A stretch of 64,000 nt of DNA from Apostichopus japonicus (Eukaryota > Echinodermata > Holothuroidea > Aspidochirotida > Stichopodidae), in the NCBI RefSeq assembly GCF_037975245.1, contig NC_092579.1:3000001-3064000 (forward strand). Direction: 5' to 3'. How positions within the stretch are numbered: the first letter of the stretch is position 1; the number at the start of each line of letters is the position of its first letter. Made by a program: the position numbers and the translations under genes. Below, piece after piece: positions 48,701-60,700 of this stretch. Under the pieces are notes generated by a model, which made no database searches, was not told the DNA's origin, and saw only the letters and a program-made list of their open reading frames with translations.

Positions 48701-51700
48701 TGGCAAGGTTTATGAAGCACTGGATTCAACTTTTTTGGGAATATTTTGAAAAAATTTAAGGAAGACAACAGAGAGAGAAAGACAGCAGAACCCCCCCCCC
48801 CCCCCTCCCAAAAAGAAGAAGAAAGCCCAAACACTGATAAGTAGCAAATGTACAGTACAGCAACTGTGCAGAGAAAATAATTCAGATAATTAATCTTGTT
48901 GTATTTACTTCGTTCCCCGCTTACCTGTCTCCCCACAACAAGGCGAGATCTCGCCTTTGTTGTGGGGAGACAGGTAAGCGGGTCACTCGTAAATATATAA
49001 ACCAGTAAGTTTTATCATGACTGTTAACAGTCAGTTTGTCAATTCTCTTGTTGGGTGATATTTTGCAGACTTATTTTGAATTACTTAATCTAAGCAATAT
49101 TTGTTTGTTGGCTACAAATGTAGCTATATGTGTTTGCTACGAATGTTGGATACATTTGTTTTTGATAATACACATATTCATTTGGTTTGCTCATTCAAGT
49201 CGTGCTTTAAATAATGGAGAATTAACTAAGATGTAATGTGGTAAATTTATAGAGAAGACATGTTGAGGCAACAAATAGCTTACAATGGAAAAAGAAATAA
49301 GCTATAAATATTGCTTATTTTATATGAAAAATATAGGTGGGGGTAGGGAGAAGAGGGGGGGGATATTTTATTGTGACTGGTTGCCTGTCATTTTGAATAA
49401 TACACAAGAGGGTTGGTGGAATCAGATACAGTAGGAACTCAAACACTGTACCAGCTGAGAATTAGATTATGAAGTATCTACAACATGGGCTAACACTGTT
49501 GGATTTTCTTTGGTAGTATCTCAAACAGAGATTTGTTACTATGGTAACTGGTAAACTGTTTGTGCTTAAGATTTTGTTTTTTGATAGAAAGTCTGTTAAC
49601 TCTTCACCACACATAGTCTATTGTACATCCTTCACTACTGGAACTTGTTGACAAAACTTCCTGCCAGAATCAGAAAGGGCCAGGTGATGCACCATGCTAT
49701 GACCAGATTAATACTTGAGTGATACCTTCCTGCATGTGAGACTTACTGAACCAAGACAGGCATGTAACACACAGCACAAATGATGCCTTGTATACATGTT
49801 TGACTGTAGGATTCAGCGTGATAAACACTCGCAAAGCTATGATTTATTTAATAGAATAAAGAAGTTGACTGATTTCTATTTGAAGCTGAATCGGATCCTG
49901 GGTGTGTATTTTTGCTCGTTTGGGAGGTTTTCCGAAAGCTGCAGTTTATTGAATTTGTCACAATCCGATGGTATCGTACACAAGTGGAACCATACCTAGA
50001 GGTACTGTGGTACTACACACAAAGGTCTTCTAGACACAGATACACAGGGGGTACCATACACACAGCCCTGGGTATCATGGTAACTGGTGCACAAAGGTCC
50101 TCTAGACGCAGGTTCCATACACAGGGGGTACGGTACACACAGCACGGGTATCATGGTAACTGGTACACAAAGGCCCTCTAGACACAGGTTCCATACAAAG
50201 GGGTACTGTACACATCTGGGTATCATGGTAACTGGTACACAAAATGCTTAGACTTAAGTTCCATACAAAGGGGGTATCCTACACACAGGGTATCATGGTA
50301 ACTGGTACACAAAGGTCCTCTAGACACAGGTTCCATACACAGGGGGTACCATACACATTGGGGTATCATGGTAACTGGTACACAAAACGCTTAGAGACAT
50401 AAGTTCCATACAAAGGGGGTACCCTGCACACAGGGGTATCATGGTAACTGGTACACAAAGGTCCTCTAGACGCAATTACCCTGTAGTAAAAGTGCAAAGA
50501 AGATTGCTACCATGTCGAGTTCAGTGATTCTTTCAAGCCGTCAATTCTGTAATTTGGACCAAAACTTCAACTACATCCTCTGTTAAAATGAAACAAAGGT
50601 TTGTTTACTCTTCCACCCACTGCTCACCACAGGAAGTGTGACATGCTCTATATTGATGATACTGTTGTTTGGTAATGGCAAAGATTGATCGTTAAACTTG
50701 ACCTTCATAATATTTTCATCCATTTCAGAAACCAAAGAAGGTGATCCTGTGCGGTTTCCTGTTTGTTGCGCCTGGTCTGGACCCAGAAAATCCAGCATCC
50801 CGCAGTCGAGTAAGTCAGAATCCATGCTTTCAAATCTTCCTCTTCTTTTCCACATTAATGTGGCGTTTCCACAGTTTCTCTGAAAGCGTTGTTTGGAGGG
50901 GATGGAAAGAGGTGGGGGGTGGAAGGGGGTTCGTAGGGACCGATAATACTATATGGTAGCATCCTTTGTAGTATGGTAAGTACTGTACTAGTTTTAATGT
51001 CAAGCCAAAGTTCTTTTATGGTTGCAGTGGATCAGTCACTTCTGGCACCCTTCCTGCATTGAAAACATTTAAATGAGATTGGTGGAATCTTGTTAAACCA
51101 ACATTAATGTCCTTTCACTTTGTTCTGTGGGTAAATGAATGAGAGCGATGTAAATGGATGAGAGCGATGAACTTTCCTTTCATCTAACCATTCTCGGAAA
51201 TCCGTCAATGTTTCATTCTGATCATACGGACGCAACTCAGCTTTAAATAGTTTATGTAATTTATTACTAGTTAGGGAAATGTTTGTGCATGAGTTTGTTG
51301 AAGAAGATTGGAGGGGGGGGGGGGCTGGGGAAAGAGTAGGGATGGGAAAAGGGGATTAAAAGGGAGAAACAAACCATTGTTTTGGTTTAATTCTTGGTCC
51401 TTCAGAGCCACAACTTTACAGAAGCTAAATAATGGTTTTGCGGGGTCACAAGTTTACAGAAGCTAAATAATGGTTTTTACAGGGTAAAAAATGCTGAAGA
51501 TGTATTGCCTCTATTCAAAGTAATGACAAATAAATTTCAACGTACAAAGATCTGTCTTCCGGTCCATCAGTAGTGCATTGAACTTCACAATATAAACCAG
51601 CAGGATGCTAAGATATAAATACTTGATGCAATTTTTGTTGCCATCTATAATATAGAGTTCACCATATACTTACTGTACAGTACCACAATCTGTTTTTCAT

Positions 51701-54700
51701 GGAATTTCAAACAACTCTTGCATTCCTACTGACACCGCAGCAAAACAATAGTACGTTGACTACGCCCGTACTTTCCAGTTCGTGTATCATAGACCCATCC
51801 CTGAATAGGTAAACGCTGGAACAGGAAGACGGGATTTGATTGTATTATTTGTGGGTTTGTTTACATGTGAACCAGAACAATGGATCCACTTGCCCTTGGC
51901 TAATAGAGTCACCAGTGTATAACTACTCGGACTCTCCACTTCATTGATTTCTCCAGATCTCATTAACCGAAAAGATCACTAATTGCTGAAGAAATAGCCC
52001 TGATATTCCTTTCAAGTGAATCACCAGCAATGCCATCTACAGCAGCGAGAAGGCCACAACTTGTCGTAGAGAGTATACACACTGGATGGGTGCTGTAATC
52101 AATAGTACATAGTAAAGCCATGGAAGCTATTGATTGTACACATACAGTACTGTTCCTTTAATTGTTACACCCCCCTACCTATAATAACATCATGATGGTG
52201 ACCACAGTATCATAATCTGGGGTGGAAATGTTTTCTTTTCTTTTTTGTGAGAAAGGGTAGGTGAGGATTGTTATGTTTGTGTGGTTTTTGGCTTGTGTTA
52301 TGTCATGTGACCGTTTGTCAACATGGATGTGTTGCTAAATAATAATATTGTATGGCCTAGTACTATATGCCCACACATGTCAAAGTTTTTCTCACATGAT
52401 TAATTTCCTAGATGAGTAATTCATCTTTCATTGGGCCAATGTCGTGGCAAGGAACAGTGTTTGCATAACTGCCTTTACAGACTATAATGATTCAAATGCT
52501 AATGCCCCCAAGCTCCCTTAAGCATGTGACTCATACAGCTCAACCGTTACAAAAATTACCGACTGCTAGACTGTCATAGACGCTCAACAGCAGTAGAGTT
52601 CTATGTGTGTTGCTGCACTTTATAATTTACGAACCATCTCTTGTATACATAACGAAATCACTCGGTAAATTTGAGGCTTGCTCTGCTTATATGTATTAAT
52701 ATTACAGTTATTCCTGGAAGAACAGACAGCTAATTATTACAGTGGGCCAAGAGCAAATAAACTCACACAACAACATTTACACACATGTAGACAACAACAG
52801 TGAATGTTGATATGGTCTGTGTGTGCATGCAATGCAATCATTCCAACTGGAATATCTACAAAGCTATTAAACTGTAATAAGGTACTGTACATATACCATA
52901 CTGTGTCATACAGTAGCAGCTCATGTGCCAACTATATCTAGATTGATTTACATTCTGGTAAGAAGTAATTAAATTATATGGAGATATATCTATCAGTAGG
53001 TTTGATCAGGTAGCTGTCGATCTGATGTTTTGAGTCAACTCGGACAGAAAAAAAATGTGTTTCCGTGTAATATACAGTATTTGGGATGATACATACACTG
53101 TATGTCTGTAAGAAGATCTAGACAATTTTTTTTTACAAGTTGCTACTTGGTAGACTGTTGTATCTGTATGGTTGTACATACGTACAGTAATTGTATTGCA
53201 GTGCTGAATTTGAGTGGTATTTGAAGGACCTTACACAGTATGCTGCTTAAGCTGCTACACTTGTGGCTATGTGTGATGCATTTGAAATGTTGGCTGATAA
53301 GATGTATCAGGATAAATTGATGTGATTGTGGGTCAAAGTTCATCAAAGCATGGAAGAGTTCTAATACTGTAAAAATCATCATGTTATAAGTGATATGGAA
53401 GTAGCTTACAGAAATATTTCACCTTAATACAGTACCTGTAGATTCCAAGCTTGAAATTTTGAGTCATTTGAGGGCCTGCATGTCTAAGTGGAATATATTT
53501 AAGGTTCCTGTACTGTAACAATAGACAGTCAAGGATACTGACATAGGTGGTTAATATAAACCATAGATTCAGTTATTCACCATAAAATTGTAGTACAACT
53601 TCTCTTGTTGGATTTCAGTAAATCTATCACAATTTTTTAGCAGTTTAAGGTAATAGGAGAGAGGTGAAGTATTTCTGGAGAAGATATGAAGGCAGATTAA
53701 TGTCTTTAAAAATGGATATTGATGAAATCTCAGCTACAGTATATATGCGAACTGATTCAGCTAGGTGCAGACTGTGTGATGAGTAAAATGTAGGAGTTCC
53801 ATTTTGTGACTTGAGTATTGCATTTCTCTTATGTACCTGGCAGTCAATGAAGTTTGTGAAGGTTACAATTTTCAGACAAACATTAAGCTTTTACTGTACA
53901 AATTACCAATGTGCCCTGAATTAGGAGGGTAACATGTTGTGTTAGGCTATCGGCCTATCTTTAAGTAGTTGAACTTTGACTCATTTTAGATAGTGGATTG
54001 AACTGTTTAATAAACAGTTCAATCAGTGTTTATTGCCAAAGTTCTCTTTCACTCTGCTTTATACTCATCTCACATTTTTGACACCTTAGTTGCATTGTTT
54101 GTCAACAACATTTGGGTGTCTCCCATTGGACTTTGTGGCAGTTAAAGTCAGTTTGTTTTGAACTAAGATACTGTAGTCCACAGTATCAAACACGCTATTT
54201 TTGAAATTTGTTTACTATACATAGGATAAGAAAAACTGTGAACTTGCCAGAAAGTTTCTAGGCAAGTTACTCTGTCAGATACAAAGTGTAAATTTTGGAA
54301 CCTAGGTTGACAATTGTAGTCCTAGATGTAACAGCACAATGGAAACAATGAATCTTAATGTTTGGGGAGGTGGTGGGTCTCATTCTCCGGCTGGACAAAA
54401 TAGGTAGGTTTCATAAATTTTTCATCAAGGAGAAATCCACCGATGAGATGAGATCAAACTGTAAATTAGTTAAAGCCATCAGACATGAAAATTAAGTTAT
54501 AAAGGTAAGCCATTTGGCTTCTCCAACTTCCATATAAGTGGCTGCTTAGCATTGTAGAATTGTCAGGCTGATTATTACTAGCAGCAAGATGGGCATGCAA
54601 GGTAATTCATCAACTTGTATGCATGGTAATTCATCAACTTGTATGCAGTAATTAACCAACTTGTATGCAAGGTAATTCACCGTAAGGGCATGCAAGGTAA

Positions 54701-57700
54701 TTCACCCAAAGGGTATCCTTGGTAATTAACTAACTTGTATGCATGGTAATTCATCAACTTGTATGCAAGGTAATTTACCAACTTATATGCATGGTAATTT
54801 ATCAACTTGTATTCATGGTAATTAACCAACTTGAATGCAAGGTACAGTAGTTCACCAACTTGTATGCAAGGTAATTCACCTAAAGGGCATGCAAGGTAAT
54901 TCACCAAGTTGTATGCATGGTACTGTGATACTACTACATTCGCATATGCTTGGAATTTCGGTCACCAACCTTCTAAGTCTGGTTTTCCTGAACAATTGCC
55001 TGCTGGTCAGCTTCCTCAAGAGAGATCTGAATTACTGTGGTTGGCTGAGCTAAAAAAAGGTTGTGAGGTGCAATGGTCCTATTGTCACCCATTGAGAGGG
55101 CTTTTACTTGAATTATCTTGGGCTGCTGAGACAGGGATATACTGTACATCTGAAGAAAAGCTGCAAACTCTTCCATTGAATGAAAGGCCTTACCTTGCCA
55201 GTGTCCGGTGAATAATGAGGAAGAACCAATTCCCTTTAGCTTTGTATAGACGCTTGTGGCAAGATAATACAACTGGAGGATTTGTAATGGGATTCTATAG
55301 CATTGAGATCACACAATAAGCCATAGAATGCATAAAGTGGCGAATCCTGGCTTTGTAGTGCTCAAGGTGGAGTGTTTATGAGCGCATTGGTTTGGTTGAG
55401 GACAGCATTCATTAGTCCATTCTAAATAGGAAGTTAGACCATGGACCTTGAGAAAGGGAAGCTGATGAAATGGACAGGAGGGTGTTAAAGGAATACTGAA
55501 ATTGAGATGATGTTTAAAACGATTGTGTAATACAGAGCTTTTGAGAAGAAACATGGAGTTTGGTTAAAGTATGTAGTTTGCCACACTGATGAAAATATGA
55601 AATATTGAAATTGATTTATATTTTGTGGAAGATTGCATAAATGTGAAAGTCTGCATCATAGATCAGACTACATGAAGAACTTGTTATTTTCTTTCAAATT
55701 TGAATAAAAATTGTCTATATGACCTTGAATCTGATACAATTAATTGCACATGTGATTTCATGGTGCTTTTACATTTGTGGAATCATCTGATGTTTTAATT
55801 GATCTGCGACTGACTTACATCAAATACAATTTGAATAAAAGTGAAATCAAATGTTTTCAAATTAATTTATGCACCTACCAGCAGTTCCACAACTCCTGTG
55901 CATGCCCCAGCCAATAGTCTTTCAGTATATGCCTTATAACACTGAGAATACGCATGTACATGGAATTTAAGACATGTTAAACAGTGCAATTGAAAGTTGT
56001 AGTAGTACTCCATTAATCCTTTACTTTAACTGTAACCAAATTGTTATAATAAGCTGAAACGGTGTCTGTACACTGTACATTGGGTTTGAAGCGATGCTGG
56101 AATCTATACACTACAGTGCTAAGGATATTTCAGATATATTTAAGTGTATTGTACTGTATGCTGACCTCGAAATTCAGGCTATTTACTGGCTAGATGCCAG
56201 TGGAATTTGCCGTTTGCAAGTAGAAGGAAAAGGACTGTCAATTTTTTGGGCAGTAGACATTAGAACTTAAGCACATGTTGAGTCTAGGTTAACAAAGGAC
56301 ATTCAATGAATTGTTATGATTTCCTTACACCTTACATTCTGTAAGCCCTGTAAGTATTGCATCTGATCAGCAAACTCACATGACAAATTGTATGTTGTCT
56401 AGTAATTTAGGGGAATGCCAGTGGGAACTGGATTTAGCCAGTAGATTTTCTAAGCAATTTGGCATTTTTGAACAAGTGGCTAAAATTATGAAGTTTAAGG
56501 ACTGTCCTTCAAGTGATGCTAAGACAGAACCTTGCAAGATTCAAACGTTGAATTATTTCAGGTAGAATTTAATTTAACAGATCTCTACAAGCGGAATAAT
56601 CTGAAGGAGAACGCTACGACTACAAGACATAAAGAGTCTCTAAACTAAAAGCAATCCTTAAATTGACACATACCCCCTTTTGTACGAGACCCTTCTGCCA
56701 CCCCCACCAATTGACACTCTTAAAGTGGCACAATAAATGCAGTTTGTTGATTCTAGATAGTTGTTGGCAAGGTTTGCCATTTAAGGTAAACTGTACATAA
56801 CTACTGTACAGTATGTAGTAGCTCTCTTTCAACTATTAGAATAGTCATCATAAGTCAATAGACCTTCAACATGGCCTACTTTGCATATAATGCATACTGG
56901 TGAAGTACAATAACCCCACAAAACATCAACGGATGACCTAAATACCCAGAGAAATGTACACATGTCCCCATTTGTCAGCTTATTTAGAAATGGTCTCCAG
57001 TTTATTATAATTATTAGCCATTTCTACGGAATGTGTTTTGGTCTCCCAAACTAAGCATATTGTAGATCTATTGAGATTCTAGTGTTCAAATTATCACTGT
57101 TCTGTTAACTTTGTTTCTGACATAAATACTGGGGTCTTCTCATGAGTATAGCAATTGACACCAACGGTATCCATAGTAACCAGTTAATCTTTTCTCCGGT
57201 CTCCCATAGTAACTGGTCATATCCTGTCTAGCATCATTCCGTTTATGTTACCATCCAAGGAAGTGTGTCCTACCAGAGAGTTGTTATGGAACAACTCCCC
57301 TGGTCCTACAGTAATGTTCACTGATTTTCAACCTTGATTTTAAGTTGTACGACATTGCATAATACACTACATACTGTGTGTACAGTAGTTTCGTATTGAC
57401 TTCCCAAACAAAGCCTTTATATAGCGAAGGAACTTTGTGCAAGTGCTGTTTACCGGATGGAAACCTTCAACGAAGTACAATGTGTACAGTGTTTAGCTTC
57501 ACAAAGTTCACAGTGTCACTTAGTCATAGCAATAACTGTATGGGGTCTTATTACTGTATGAACACCAGTTATTAAATAAAGTCAACTGAATTTAAATACT
57601 TATTAACATCTGTCAAGTGCTGTAAGTGGTTGGTCACCCCATTTTCCAACCATCCTTCTACCATGCCTCCCCCTCCCATCCCCCTCCCATCCCCATCCCC

Positions 57701-60700
57701 CATACCTTGCAAAAGTACACAATGGAATAATTAAAGTAGAGAATTTAGAAATTTTACAATGCTTGTACTATGCTACATCACACAAATTCACAATATTTAT
57801 CACAGGCAATACTTGTTCTCATCTGTTTGGATAAATTATAAGTCTCATAAAATTTCTTTCTTTATTTCCGTATACTGTAACTTTGAGTAATGCTCATTAC
57901 CTTCAAGCTTAAATAACAAAACATGTAGTACATGATTGAGGAAGTGAATTACTTCCCGTTAGGTACCGCTTGGGTGGTTATGGAAACATCGTTGATATTA
58001 TATAGAGGATATTGACAATTTACTTTGATGTCAGCTCCTGTTCCATGTTTTTAGCTGAAGTGCAAATTAAGCTGTCTCCAGCTTGAATCTTTACTGTCTC
58101 TTAAAGCCATTGTAACTAATTTATTCAGAGAGAGACCATGACATTTTATTTAAAAGTGTGATAAAGTATTCATTTTGAAAGTGTCTGTGCAAGTCCAGTA
58201 GGGGTCTTTAGGATGTCAGGCTACAAATTTTCTCAATTTATTTGGTTTTGATATTTTGATGAAATTCAGTGTTTTATGGGTAGCGAATGGGATATAATCC
58301 AAAATTGCAAAACCTACAAAGGGTGTACCCTGCAAAGTACAATCCTACAGTATAGTCTAGAACTGTAAATTGTATTAACAATTAACCTAGGTATGACTTG
58401 CGCATATAGATTCAGTTTACAGTGCTGAGATACAATATCATGTAAACAGTAAATTATACCGACAGATCTGGGTTTGCTGGTAACATCCTTTCAAACTAAA
58501 ACTAATGTTCAAAACAAAGAAGATAGAAACCCTGATAATGTAGATTCAATTAAAATTAAACAGGTAGCTATCTTCGTTCTTCATGATAGGTAAATTCAAC
58601 ATCTTGAGCATAGTCAAAGGAAGTAGTGTGTACTGTACAGTTAGTACTGCACTCCTGGTTTTCAACAACCCCTCCCTCCGTAAATGCACCTAGGACTGTC
58701 TTTGATTGATTTGTTTACCTGCCACAGGGATTGTGTTTTGGCAGTTTAAACCGGTGGATGTGAATATGAATATTTAGCCAGTCACGGTTGGGTGAACAGT
58801 TGCTGCGCTTTAGTCATAATAAGGTAATTATTACAAGCTTTTGGAGTGTATAGTGCTTGAATATGTAGTACTGTCTATTGTGCAGTACTTCCAGTAGAAT
58901 GAGTTTTGAGATAATGATGTCTGCATATGATATACTATATACAGTATTGTATGAGCTGCCTTTATCTAGAATATGATCTACACAGTTAACCTAAATTGTT
59001 AACTGTACATCCATCCATGCTGTACATGTCTAATACATCTAGATGAATTACATACAAGCTGCTTCACATAACAGTACAATGTCATATATGTTGGATGTAC
59101 AGTACTTTGAAGGGTTAGGGAAGTGTTGAATGAAAACTCACTGGGAAGTACTGTTATAATTAACAAACTGGAAAAGAACAGAGAAAGTGTTGGCTAGTCT
59201 AACAGGATTCCATTCCAGGCAATCAGGGGCCTAACTAATCATTCACTCTACCAGCAGGCTGGTTGGTCGGTCGGTCCTTATATACTTCCATTCTTTGCTG
59301 CTGGTGTCAGGGCCTTACTAACCATGCAGGTCGGTCAGTCAGTGCTTATATTCTGCCATTCTTTGCTGTTGGTATCAGGGCCTTACTGACCATGCACGCT
59401 ACCAGCAGGCTGGTCGGTCGGTCGGTCTCTACATACAGTTTACTGCCATTCTTTGCTGTTGGTGTCTGTTAGAAGCCAGGTTGTCAATTTTAGTAGTGTT
59501 GTGTACATACTGTAGTAATCACAAACAATCATGACAATATACATTCTTTACCTATAAATTTTGTCAATTTGCAGAGAACAAGCAAATGTTCTACCCAAAA
59601 AGCACAAACTTGTCTCTTCACTGTTCACCAACACACGGTCAGTTCAACAGTTCGAACTGCTGATCAGGCACATATTTTGTGATTAAATGAATTGGTTGTA
59701 ATGTGTACAGTAAGGACACTAAAGACAATGTAGGCTACACAGTGAATAATAACAGGTATAGCTGTACACAGTGACAGTACAGTGAAGAAGTAATGAGTTT
59801 AGGTAGACGTGTTCAATGTGTCCCTCATGCCCACCCTCCCCCCCTGCCCCCTGACGTTATGGAAACGCCATGCCAGAGAGAGGGAGAGAGCAAAACATTA
59901 TGCTGCCGTGAAATGGTGCTAGGCATAAAGTAGTTTAGTCCAGCATACAGGCTAATAATGCACAGTGTGTACAGTTGTGAATGGAAAGGTCAGTACACCT
60001 GTGCCCGTGCATGGGTTCAATTAATATGTTGAATAACTAAGGCAGTGTTATTGGGTCTGAATTTTTGATGCCCTCCAGTTCTGCATAATCAGGCTGTTTT
60101 TTTCTTCTCTCATCTTTCAATGTTTCTTTAATATTTAAAGTGCTAATGATAAGCCCGACATGTATACGAATGTCTAATGTCCTTGGTGAGATACTCTCAT
60201 AGCTTTGAAGTGATTGAGACTTATATGTGTGTGACTGTATGTGTATGTCAACTTTCAATTCAGGACACATATCCAGCCCGGTAAAGTACTTTCAGAACTC
60301 AGTTGTGTTCCTCCTGAGCCATTGCAGCGTAACCACTACGGTTGTACGAGCCGGTAAAAAAGAAACTACTTTTGCAGGAAGCCCTACTCTCCACTTGAAC
60401 AATAGAAAGAGAATTTAACAGAGTCAAATTTGCATGGCCTCTACAAACCACATAATCAGTGCATTTGAATAGGACTGGAGGGCAGGCAATGGAATCAGTG
60501 TACCAGATCCAAACAATAGAGTGCTTGGGACAAGGAAGAATACATAATGGAGGGGATGAGGGGATTAGAGACAGCTCAACTGGAGATGACACTGTCCGTG
60601 CTTCATCCTATCAGTTGATGTACTAGTAGAGTAGAGGACATTTAAATCATGTATGTGTGTACATGGCTGGTAATGTAGACTGTATAGTGAAGATGGGAGA

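Noticed and set aside
54677-54907. 76-codon minus-strand repetitive frame (NYHAYKLV-type)
   Set aside because: Translation of the 24-bp minisatellite.
54973-55272. Overlapping ~100-codon frames on both strands
   Set aside because: No family motif, splice signals or conserved features; overlap on both strands suggests chance.
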